A stretch of DNA of 64,000 bases from Hypericum androsaemum (taxonomy: Eukaryota > Streptophyta > Magnoliopsida > Malpighiales > Hypericaceae). The translations under genes were made by a program, and so were the position numbers. Below the pieces are notes generated by a model. That model did no database searches. It was not told the origin of the DNA and worked only from the letters and a program-made list of their open reading frames with translations. Positions 32,622 to 43,794 of this stretch are shown piece after piece. Location of the stretch: the NCBI GenBank assembly GCA_963995505.1, contig OZ023192.1, forward strand, positions 6,121,001-6,185,000. The letters are read 5' to 3'. How positions within the stretch are numbered: the first letter of the stretch is position 1; each line of letters starts with the position of its first letter.

Positions 32622-33760
32622 ATTTCAGGTCAACCAAGTATTTGAATTGTCCAATTCGATTGGATTTTTTGCGGTTCAATCATTCTTAGTTAAAAAAACT
32701 ACCCATGATATCTCCGATGTTGCGGTTGAACCGCTGGGTTATTTGATGTCTAAAATCGTCCCTCTCGTAAACCTGTCATCCTTCTCCTCATTCTTTCCAC
32801 TGTTGTTTTCTTTCCTCCGGATATTCTTCTTGTCCGAGGGCATCTGACTCTCCTATTTTCTCGGTTTTAATGATCAGTGGTACTTGCATATATTACCGAT
32901 TCTTGAGTAAATCTTGATAGAAAGATAAAAAAATTTGTTCATGGTCATTAGAATATAAATATATACAAAAAATGATGAGAATATAAAAAATAAGTTTCAT
33001 ATTATTAGCGTGACTATCTGATATTTCTCTAAAAAAAAATCATATTTTAGAAGTAAAACAAAATTGAAATAAATTTTCGATGCTTTTTGATTAGTGTTGA
33101 TGTAGTCATCGCTTTTCTTTAGCATTTTGGTTTAATTCTCTTACACGCATATTTCGAGGCTGGATTGCGTAGTGCCTTTAATAGTAGCCAATTTGGAGAG
33201 GTTAACTAGTAACATATATATCAGTCAAGTCCAAATACATTTGTATCCGTAAATCTATAAGCGATTGAAAACGAGCGGCCAAGTAATTGATTGAAATGCG
33301 ACCCTTGTGGAAAAGGGTTCAACGAGGGGCTGGTGGGTAACTTCGTTGAACCATTTAGTTTAGAACGATGGACACTGACGTTATAAAAAAAAGGATAAAA
33401 TCTGTTCATCAACGAATGGCTGACACCGACAAAACAACTCAAGATTTTTGGAACAAAATAGTGGTTATATTTAGTCAGAAGTTAAACAAACATTAGAAGG
33501 CGACATCCAATGTCTTCAGCCAAGATCGTCACCACATCCACTCTTGCATATATATATTATACAATCACTCCAGTTAGACCGGATTTTTTTTTAATATATA
33601 TATTATTACAATTAGCATTAAAATTTCAAATAACTCTATTTAGTTTTTCTTCAAATTTTATTGTTTACATATACCAATCATTTGTAATTTAACAAAATTG
33701 TAAAAAAAATATATATTTTAGTTAGTTTAATCTGAATTAGTCCGTCCAATTGTACTTTGA
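32622..33760. repeat. Third copy of the 14.8-15.7 kb segment and copy 2 of the LARD target region
   Basis: Positions 32,624-33,190 repeat 14,790-15,720 without the small element (empty site near 32,877). Positions 33,205-33,540 repeat the two flanks of the LARD element (16,195-16,494 and 18,893-19,000) as one uninterrupted run. The empty LARD site is at 33,443-33,460. No gene. Confidence 0.7.
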
Positions 33761-33898
33761 ATGTTGGTATAAAAATGACCCAGATTCAGTGCCAGGTTGT
33801 GGAGAAAGAAACAACGAAGTCGCCAGCCGGTAAATCAAGATGAATGAAATTAAGTTGAATGCTAAGAAGAATATGGTGAGAATTTTGGGGATGGAGAA

Positions 33899-36800
33899 TC
33901 AGATGAGTTTTCCTTGGCATCCAGGAAACGAGCTTCTGCACGCACTAGGATAGAGAGTTCTTCTGTTGAAGAATTGAACAGTCCGGTTGGCTGTAAAAGC
34001 TGGAGTTGCATAATAGCAGGCATTAAGTGACCCCGACCTCTAATAAAAGCAAAACTAAATAAGATGTAGCAAAGAAAACAATGGTCAGCAATCAAATTCA
34101 CAAACAAATGTTCATTGTAATATTGAGTTCAGAACAAATTTGGGGTCATGGAAATTACCAAAAACGCATAGATTATTCCATTACATACCTGCCGGGATAC
34201 CTCAGGTTGAGAAGCGTATTTGTTCCCCTGTTTGCAATTAAAGAGAGGTCTCAGATATGTGTAAATCAATACAATGGTATAGAAATTGCATAGTTCAGCT
34301 TTAAGGTAAAACCAATTATTCACCAGGAAAGAAAAAGCTGATCCTAATTATGGTCTAAAATGAGAATCCAACTAAACATTTCAAAGCAAGTTAGGGATAC
34401 ATTATTTAGTGATCTAGTTTCCCTTGAGCAACAATTGGGATTGGCTTCGCTACTTGCGTCACATCGAAAAATAACAATGGGGGTAGAAGAAAGTGATATC
34501 TCACCAAAATATTTATATTCCCAGACTCATACTCAAATTCAAGCTTCTCATCATCACCTTGAGCATATATAGATTGGAGGGTGAAATGTGCAACGGGGAT
34601 GCCATTGGCACGATGCTGCTCATCCATTATTATCTGCAAGTTATGACAAAATTAACCAAGATCAATTGATCAGCGATAAGAATCAATCAGTTAGCAGCAA
34701 ATTGGAGGACATGGTCATTCTCCTCTCATTAGGTCTTCAAGATGTATGGAATTAGAGAGCTAGAAGCAATTGAAAGATATTTCCAAAAAGCCATATAAAG
34801 GGTATCAGTCAATAAACATTCAGCAGAGAGATGACCAATACCTTGTAACCAAAAAGTACACAGCAAGCCTTCCTAAAAACTGAAATTCTATCCGCAAAAA
34901 CAGTCTTGTATCTGTTCAATTAGTATGTTCCAATTATTCAAATAATAAGAAAATATATCAAACTAAGAAACTGATTGAACACTTCAATCTACAGAACTTA
35001 CCGCTCTTCACGTTTCTTAAGTGTTGCTATCTGTTCTTTTAATTGTGTTATCTTCTCAGATATAAACGAGTCCACCTGCATTCCAGCATCACCTAGATAA
35101 ATAACATTAAGCTGCAAATACATTCAGAAAGCTGAACTTGTGTGTTCATTAGAACAGCTGAAAAGAAACCTATATTTCGGAGCCATGTATTCATTATATG
35201 GGGAATAAAAGGGAAAAGAGAAGCAGCTACTGTAATATGTGCTTCCCTGTATTCAATGAATCAATGCTTAGACATGGAAAACTACACCAGGCTGAGATCC
35301 AATCAGGTTGATAGATAAAAAAGGACTTTACATGATTCTTCTCTTAGTAAACAAGAAAAGTCTATTAGCAATAGTTATGGGGACTACATCTTGCCCAAAA
35401 AAAAAACTGGAATCTGAAACCATGGCACTGATCTGATTTGACTGGGGCATGAAGCTCATCCAGCAATTCAGAAACTTGAAATAATTTCCAGTCATTCAAG
35501 CATTGTTCTCAAAACAGATTCAAATGTGTAATCAAACTTTTGACAATTTCAAATGATAAAATTAATGAGGATCCCAGGACCCAATAAAGAAAAAAGTGAG
35601 CCATGGACAACTTCCAAGTCAGCACTAATTTCCAACAGGAACCATGACTAATTTCCAACAGGAACCATGAGCAAAGGATGGTAGAACACAATAACACACT
35701 AAACCCCATAAAAACATCCACTTAGAACAAATGCTAAATGCTAAATGTGATTTTGTTGTTGCTAACCATTGTAAGGAAAAGAAACTAATTGTCCAATACT
35801 ATTGATACCTGACTGACTCTTTAGTTCTTCAACAGCATCTAACTTCTCCTTAGCCTTCTGCAACTCTGTCTGTAAAGCCTCTATCATTTGTTTGGCTTCA
35901 TTATCAAGCGCGAGGGTGTTAGCCATTCTCAATACTTTGGTATTTGCGGTTGAAAAATCATCATGACCTAACTGAAAGAGGCCAATGTAATTATCTACAA
36001 TGAGATGAAGTTGGATTCAAGACTGGATTACTTGTGTTACAAGCTCAATTAGTAAGAATTCAAAAATTACCAATGAATTCAATAAGGAAAAAAAAACAAT
36101 TGCATGTTTATAATTCTCACTACAATGATTGTACTTGTAGAAGGTAAATAGAGAGAAGGTAAATAGAGAGAAAAAACTGTAACACCAAAGAAGTAAAAGC
36201 GACAATGCTATCCTGAAATTGGAACACCCAAAAAGTCAATTTTTTTAACTTTTAATTCCACAACCACTAGAGTAGCATCAAGGCAAAGGGCAAGGTAAAA
36301 GTATTGAGTGGGTTTTGTTGATCTGATATAGTTGCAACTTCTTGTTGATGCTGACATAACACACCAATATTCATGAACACAAGGAAACATCAACAACTAG
36401 AGATCAAATCAGCTATATTGCAAACTTGTGAGTTTATTGCAGCAATGAAAAGGAACCGGCTATTAAGCAAAATTTGCACAACCTAATGCTACCATTATCC
36501 ATCCCAACAAAGTTGAACCTAGGGGCACTTGAGAGTGTGAGCCTTCTATCATTTTCAGTTAAAGAGGGTCTGGCATTATTGATTAAACACTATGAACCGC
36601 AAGCCATTTCACCATCGAGAAAGACCTCATCTCCTTCACGTGAAGCAAGTTTCAGACCTTAAAAAAAGAGAGAGCTGTCTCCAAAAAATGCACATATCTA
36701 AATTATAGAAATTGAAGAAATAGTCAGGTGACTTCATCAAAGGAAGCTGCTTGAAGAGACAGACCTAAGCTCGCTGCTCCGCACTTCATTGAATAAATCA

Positions 36801-39035
36801 ACCTGGTCTCTATCAATAACTTGATCCTGTTCCAGGGAATTCATGAGAGAAAGCTGATGGAGTGTAATGACTCCAAACATTATTGAATGACCCCTTTAGG
36901 TGCGTCTTAGGCCATAAATAACTGCATCATACATATATAGCATCAAGGATGGGTAGCAAGCATATTATGTTTAGTTTTTATCAAGTTCGCATCTGATTTT
37001 GGCTTGCATTAAGTTGAGAAACAGCATCTGAACATAACAGTAGCAAGACACATATGCAAAAGCTTCATTGACTACCAGCATTGACTACCAACTAATGGTA
37101 CGTCAGAATAACAAGTCTTCTAATAAACACCGATGCATCTCCTATAACATATACCTTGGACTCCAACAAAGAAATCTGTTGAAGAAGCCGATCATTTTCC
37201 CTTTCCAATGGCTTAATCCTCCTGGCTTCACTATTTAGCCTCTCATTGAGTAGTTCTATCTCCTGAAGTTGACGATGACTGATCACTTTTGCTTCATTTA
37301 TATCACTCTCCAACTCCTTAATGTAAGATTCCTTTGGAGAAAGAGATGACTCTAGCCCCTGTAATTGCAAATTTGCATATGAAGATTAATATAAAAGATC
37401 AAGACAGTTGTGAAACAAAAGAAAGACTGTGATAGTACCTGAAATGTGTTTCCATCAGTAAATTCTTCCCCTGACAGATCACTTTTTGACTTTTTCAGTT
37501 CTTCAACAGCTTTTCTCAGAGTATCTCTCTCTATAGTAACTGTGGAAATCTGCAGAGGCTCGGCATAATTATATAGGCAATTGGAACCTTGAAAACTGAA
37601 CACACAAAAACAGCATGCCAGAATGTTTTCAAATCCAACTAAAGCTGCTTCATTCTCGGAGGACGACTCTTTGAAAAAGCATTCTTTCATGTTAAAAGCA
37701 TGTCATGTTGATTGGAGAGCTCAGCAACCATTCAAGAAGGTATAGCGCAAAGCTATCCACTAGAACACAGAATTTTTGAGAGAAAAATCAAACATGGAAG
37801 TGAATTCACTTGACCTTATCAACAAAACCAAAATAAGTCATGCAGAGCAGAATAGGCAAATAGCAGAAGAACTCAATAATATGTTTTTGGTCTATACAGC
37901 TCAACAATAAGTTACCAATAAATTCATCTGCTTCATGTCATGTTTCAATGCCTTCTCCTCCTCTTTGAGAATGGCAGCCTCAGTTTCAACACTTTGCTTG
38001 TCGAGTTGGGCGGTGTCCAGAGCCATCTCCAATTGCTTTAAACGTACAGTAGTCTCACCGAACTTGGTCATGTTATCAATCATCTCTCTGCATCAAACAC
38101 GAGACCTCAACATTGGAAACAAAGTAAACAAAACATGAATGTTGATAGAAAATGTTCAGAAGAGGCAATCACCTAATACCACCACCTTCTCTCCCCCCTT
38201 CCCCCACCCAGCCCAAATGGCAACCAAAAATTAGAAAGTGTCCCTAGAGCACAAGGGCTGCCCGGCTAGTGTAGGAGTACGAGAAGGGTGGGTGCATTCA
38301 TAAGCAACATTTCCCATGCATTTCTACAAAAAGAGATTGTTTTTAAGCCTCGAATCTGTGATCAGCAGGTCACCAGAGAAGCAACTTACGATTGCACCCA
38401 GACTGACCCCTCCCAGAAACAAAAACAAAGACGAGCAAGAATTTAAAAACTACAGCTACTTATCTAAATTCCTAAATCAGAATGTAGCTGTAAGCATACT
38501 TTTGCAGAGCTGCAAACTTCATTGGAATATCATTAGAGCAGGAGACTGCAGGAATGCTGTTCACAATTGACTTCCAAGAAGACAACTCTTCCTGCCACTT
38601 GGTCATATTTAGCTCAACTGACTGTAGTCTAGATAGGTCAGCCTATGCCCTCTCTCTGCGACTCCTCTCTAGCAATAATTTCTCATTTAGTATCTCAATC
38701 CTTTCATGAGTTGATTTCAGCTTTCTTGCTTCACTGACTGAAGACTGCTGTCAAATACAGAGTAAGTACAGCACCATCTTCCGACAATGGAGACCATGTG
38801 AACAAATATAACAATCAGCAATGTAAAACACCCTTGCGAAAAACCAAAAGTTAAACAGTTACCATAGTGCAAATATACCAAGCATCAGCCTGGAAACCCG
38901 AATCAAAGCTTGACTTACATATTTCCTGAGCTCTTCTTGCAAGTGCTTCACCAAAACATTGCTCTCGGTAGAAGAACCTTCCTGGTAAGAAAGTCCTAAT
39001 AATTTCTTCTCCAATTCGCTCTTCTGGTTTAAGCA
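33899..39035 (-). pseudogene. MAD1: MAD1 spindle-checkpoint gene, copy 2, 5'-truncated and interrupted
   Basis: Estimated exons on the minus strand: 38,919-39,035 (CLNQKSELEKKLLGLSYQEG; NVLVKHLQEELRKY), 38,500-38,753 (ELSSWKSIVNSIPAVSC), 37,920-38,092 (TTVRLKQLEMALDTAQLDKQ), 37,440-37,552 (TIERDTLRKAVEELKKSKSD), 37,157-37,360 (KESYIKELESDINEAK; LERENDRLLQQISLLESKV), 36,720-36,845, 35,812-35,969 (LDNEAKQMIEALQTELQKAK), 34,999-35,074 (ITQLKEQIATLKKREER), 34,842-34,911 (YKTVFADRISVFRKACCVLF), 34,490-34,633 (IMDEQHRANGIPVAHFTLQS), about 34,190-34,230 (NKYASQPEVSRQ) and the last, ending PAFTANRTVQFFNRRTLY plus an extension, stop at 33,899-33,901. These are the coiled coil and C-terminal globular region of plant MAD1. 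It lacks the first exons and has an in-frame TAG at 38,643-38,645 where copy 1 has a sense codon. Confidence 0.8.
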
Positions 39036-39830
39036 CTGGAAATGAGACATGTTTGTCTTACATCAGTTTATCTTCACGAACGTAGCAGAAACAGGATCAA
39101 GAACATCTATAACACATGGAACAATTTCTTATTTGTCAAGTTATGCCTAAAAATTTCTTATCTATAACAAAAATATGAAAACTCAAGATAAATGTTGAAA
39201 CCTATTTTTATCTCGCATTAGCCTAAAAATTTCATTGTAGCCGACTGTTACTCGAATTAGGCATCGAGATCAAAGCGGCTCGTAGAGGCAATTCGCGTGG
39301 TGTTTAGAGAACATCACTGCTAAGGTATCCGTCAGTCAATAGTAGCGGAGTTCAACGAGAAACAGAAGATGACGAACAGCAGATATCAGATATAGTCCAT
39401 AGAAAACCTATAACGTTATTTTAGAGTAAAATCAAAAAGTGAGTTAAGCACGGATTATTAATTCTACAACATCTCAAGTGAAGTCACCAAAGGTGAGTCA
39501 AGGAACTTTCCACATTTAGCATCATTCCTTCTGGCATCCTATGAAATTTTAATCCCTTCAAACTCACAAATATGGCCCAGCTCTAGTAGTTCAAAAGGAT
39601 CACCTAGATTTTTCATTCGTGCTTTTATTTCAAAACAATTTCCAAAATGAAAGATTCTGCAAATCTTTCAGTACTTATTGGAACAAGGCTCACAATGAAT
39701 CGAACTCTTCTTACAAGTATATTCTAGTGCTTGCTCCTTTTTATTTTTCAAGATACAGTGTTTTTCTTCTAACTATTCAACAGAAGCACTTATAAATAGG
39801 ATCGCAACTCTTTTTCACCAAACCATCAAT
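39036..39830. other. Spacer between MAD1 copy 2 and RUS6
   Basis: About 800 bases with no recognisable coding piece. The missing first exons of MAD1 (present in part at 9,526-9,872 in copy 1) were looked for here and not found. Confidence 0.5.
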
Positions 39831-39831
39831 G

Positions 39832-41978
39832 CTAAAAGAGCTTTGCTAATCTAGGATTAAATAAAGTTTCCTTCACTGTGCACATCTTTAAGGGTGAAAA
39901 AAGTCGAATTAAACACTCATTTACCTGATCTGCAGTTTTACTTTTAAAAGGACCATACAAGGTTGAGACAATGTTGCATGACTCAGCAAGACGAGCCTCG
40001 AGAACAAGAGCTTGAAGGATATCGTTAGATAGCCACATTCCTGCTGCTTCCACGATGAAGATTGGCTATTGCTTGATGAAATTTTTTTTTTTGAGAAGTG
40101 CTTGATGAATTTATGAAATGCAAAAGTACATGAGCCTGTAACAAAAAGAAATTTAAAATAATTTTTTTCAGAACAATTCCTCATTGGCCTTAGATTTGGG
40201 AGCAAAAAAGCCAGACTTACATGGAATGCTGCTTTCAGTATGTCATCAGACTTGGCTTGATCCTTAAGCAATGCATACACTTTTTCTTTGGAAGGATTGT
40301 AAGTTACAACGTATCTCTCTTTCAGTCAAGATCAACAGCGTATTAGAACTTGGTGAAACTACAAAATTTAAGATAGAATTTATGGAAAAAGAATTGCAGA
40401 GCTGAAGAGATTTCCCACGAATGGATTACCTCAAGGGTTTTTATTGCATGATATGCACTCGGGTCTTGAAAAGCATATTTAAATCTGGATCGTGCCAAAA
40501 AGTAGAGCAAAAATTAGCAAAGAAGTTGGCTCCTCTGGAAACTGCAAAAAAGGTGAAAAATGTTGTATGCATACCCATAACATTAGGGCTATCCTTCAAC
40601 CATGGAAGGTTTAGTATATCTTCCTTCATATTTCCATTTCGCAGAGAAGGAACACGTCCTAAAGTAGGAGATAAAGAACATTTCCGTCAAAAGCGTGATG
40701 TGTGATTACTGATATAACCTAAATAAGTCTAAGATCTTTAGACATTAAAACAACAACGAACTAGATATATATATATATATGCAAGGACGATAACTACCTG
40801 TTTTACGGAACGAGTCCACTGCCACGCCAAATCTTGCGCGATTTAGTGTGTGCAAGACAACAGATTTAACCTAAAAAAGTGTAAGCGAGCCTCCAACATC
40901 ATACGGAACATGCTCAAACATGATAGAAACATCAATCTTTCTACAGAACCAACCTCTTGATAAGAGCCGAGTAAATATCCACATGAAATGAGGGGAAATG
41001 TGATACCCAGGTTAAGATTTCTCTTTGAAACCATTATGCTCATTCCGGTTCCCAACTACAAAAGACAAATCAGAATGAGAAATAGTTTTTTGAGATGTAA
41101 AAGAAGAAATCACTGCCATTAGAATGAGGTTCTGGTAACATGTTAATAACTCACATCACAAAAATCTGGAGGAGATAACTCCAAACACAAAAAGCCATAG
41201 TTCCAGAGAGGAATGTTCCACAAGCATCCTTGTACACTAGCTAGGTCTGAACAACATACCAAATCTGCAACGTTGCCAACACATTCTCCCTTAGCAGTGA
41301 CATCGCCGATGTTTTCTCCTCTAGCAAAAGCTTTGTAAATTGGAGTGCGGGTTGATGTCGAGGTCACAGCGGCAACATTCTATATGTAGAAAGAAATTAT
41401 AGTGGTATGAAAAATACAAACTTTGTTAGATTGTGGATATTTACCAGAACAAGGAGAGATACGGGTACTTAGATTATCCCAAAACACAGCCCTCGCCCCT
41501 CTAGCCCGGCAGAACTCAGAAATTACCGGAGAAGCAGGTTCAATCACGGAAACATTTTTAAAGAAATCAGAATACAAATTAAAAAATAATATAAAAAAAG
41601 ACAAGAAGATAGAACTCCATCATTTAGGTCCCAAGGAATGAAACCTAAGAATTCTACAAACAAAGATACGAAAAAGTAGCTAACCAGTTAAAGCTTTCCA
41701 AAATTCATCCAATGTATAATAACAACAAATCAAAATTGACAATAGCAACAAAAGTGCAGAAATTCGACCGAGGAGGAGTACCTCACCTCAATAGGAGGTA
41801 GGGGCGCGTGCAAGCTAACGGCGCGTAGGGAGTTGCTCCGGAGTCGGCCTGAGTCAGGGTCCTTATCGGCGACGTACTTCCACCGGCGGCCGTCGAGCTC
41901 CTCGAGGCAGATCAGCCTCATGCTGGACCCTAGGAACTCCTCCTCCACCATCCCCGTCCCCTCCTCTGGCGCCGGCAT
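39832..41978 (-). pseudogene. RUS6: ROOT UVB SENSITIVE 6-like gene (DUF647), core exons missing
   Basis: Exon 1, 41,787-41,978, starts MPAPEEGTGMVEEEFLGSSM and contains LICLEELDGRRWKYVADKD and LRAVSLHAPLPPIE, the N-terminal signature of plant RUS6. Later exons: 41,261-41,380 (NVAAVTSTSTRTPIYKAFAR; GENIGDVTAKGECVGNVADL), about 40,965-41,052 (GTGMSIMVSKRNLNL; SCGYLLGSYQE), 40,799-40,872 (SVVLHTLNRARFGVAVDSF), 40,573-40,656 (LNLPWLKDSPNVM), 40,429-40,498 (FKYAFQDPSAYHAIKTLE), 40,221-40,325 (KVYALLKDQAKSDDILKAAF), 39,925-40,140 (AHVLLHF; LAESCNIVSTLYGPFKSKTA) and the last, ending FNPRLAKLF at 39,832. The 407 bases between exons 1 and 2 cannot hold the expected central DUF647 exons (about 100 residues), and the penultimate exon has a frameshift beside a T-run and a duplicated CTTGATGAA. 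Probably non-functional. Confidence 0.8.
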
Positions 41979-42213
41979 TTCACGTTTTCCCTTTTTTGCG
42001 TTGAGCCTCGATAGAGAAAAACGAACAGACGGTGTCGCTTTGTGATTAACGAAGAGAGTCGTATTTTTTCCTCCTTTCTTTAAAAAAAAAAAATTTGATT
42101 GGCGGTTTAACTTTGACGGTTGGGTTTCGAAAGTAATAGAAGAAAAGAATATAAATTACGACGAGCAGGAGAAAATTGCGAGACGGAGAAAGGGTACAGA
42201 TAGAGAGAGAGAC
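41979..42213 (-). promoter_or_regulatory. RUS6: Upstream region of the RUS6-like gene
   Basis: The start codon is at 41,976-41,978. Upstream is an A-rich tract (near 42,082-42,094) and purine-rich sequence, then a solo LTR at 42,214. No TATA box could be chosen with confidence. Confidence 0.3.
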
Positions 42214-42499
42214 TGTTACAATCCGGAATAGAATTTAAGATTCATAGCAATATTAGAAGAGAAAGACAAGAGAAAGAAAAGGAGAGAAATTGGATAGATA
42301 GGAAATGGATTACATCTTTGCATATCCTCCATCTTACATAATAGTGTCCATTTATACTAGGACAATTGGTTACATGAAACTACCCACTACATCCACTAAT
42401 AACACCACTAACACATAACTTACGTAACTTCTAAGACACAACTACCTCAATAACTAACATAAAACAAGAGATATTAACTAGTACTCTTGGTTCGTGACA
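42214..42499 (-). mobile_element. Probable solo LTR
   Basis: The 286-bp segment starts TGTTACAATCC and ends TTCGTGACA, so the termini are inverted (TGTTAC / TGTCAC). On the minus strand it holds a TATA box (AGTATAAATGGAC near 42,352). No internal region and no partner LTR occur in the window. No target duplication was seen (GAGAC on the left, GGGGG on the right). Confidence 0.5.
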
Positions 42500-43785
42500 G
42501 GGGGTTGAGAAGGAGACGGGTGGTGTTCTTGTGCCACTAGTGCCAATATTTGGCGTTTTCTATTTTTTATTATTTTTCACACATCTTTTGCGGTTGGCTG
42601 TTATAAACACGGGGGTACAGTAATTTCGGCATTTTCAGGGGACACAGAGTTGGGTCACCTTTTCGGTGTTGATTTTTTTGTTGTTGAAAAAAGTCATCAA
42701 ACTCGATATTTTTTTTGTCAAAATTAAATTAATTATCTCTTAATTTGATACAAATAAATAACACAGGCTCATGATTACAGTTTCGTTGATTGGAATTCGA
42801 TATTTTTTGTTCAAAAATAAAATGATTCTCTCTTCAGTTAATTTCAAAATAAGTATTTAATATGATTAATTTTCTAGAAATTTGAACTCTATATATCTTA
42901 ACTAAATTAAAATAACATCTTTATCGATGAATCGATAGGGTTAGTTCGTCTTTAATCAAGCTCTTGTATTACCGATGCATAGGAGCTGTTATATTACCGT
43001 AATTTTCTTCACAAAATTATATTACCCTAATAAAAAAAAGCCCTTATATCCTTCTTTACTGTAAATTAGTGCTGTTTATTTGCAAAATAGAAGAATTGGT
43101 GTTGTTTTGGTAAGTTTTTTATAGTTGACACAGTTACTTGGAAACTTAATGTTCAATAGTGACAATTGATAGCCAAACAACTTGTAGTTTAAAGATACTA
43201 CACGTTATAAAATTTTAGATAGTCTAAGATTCAAATCCTATAGTGGTGTAAAAATTTATCTAGTTAGTTGAAGTCTTAAATTGCATATGAAGAATGAGAG
43301 AGGGATCAATATGATGGAATTTTTTATATACTGTACGATTTTAAAAATATTATATGATAAATAACTCAACTTTTAAATCTAAGAAACTAATTACACCTTT
43401 TCAACTGAGTCAAAATAATTTTTTTAGAAATCGTCAAGAGCTTATAGTTCAATAACACAAGGCATAAATATTTAAAAAATTGAGGTTCAAATCCGACATA
43501 TGGATTAAAATTTACCTCTAAAAAAATTTCTTTGAAAATCACTATCTCACCCTCCTGATTTAACGCGCGATTTTATCGAAGGTTGGTCACGTGTCAGATG
43601 TATTTCAATGACACCTGACGAAGTTAAATTGCAACAAATTAATTTGTTGGTTGAGAAGGTGTGATCGCATTTGGAGACGTAGGTTATCTACCAAAAATGT
43701 TCGGTTCTGTAGTTTGCTTCCACGAAGGCGTAATTATTATGACATTCAGTACTAAATTTTTTTACACAAAAAAATACGATGAATA
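42500..43785. other. Intergenic stretch without recognisable gene
   Basis: Very AT-rich. Only short random open frames. Nothing resembling a known protein, RNA gene or terminal repeat was found. Confidence 0.5.
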
Positions 43786-43794
43786 TATTAAATT

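Noticed and set aside
40768..40782. TA-repeat run in a RUS6 intron
   Set aside because: A short microsatellite with no support for a regulatory role.
41380..41604. Minus-strand frame ending in ISPCSGKYPQSNK as the missing RUS6 exon
   Set aside because: The sequence does not match the expected DUF647 segment and is not bounded by a suitable pair of splice sites.
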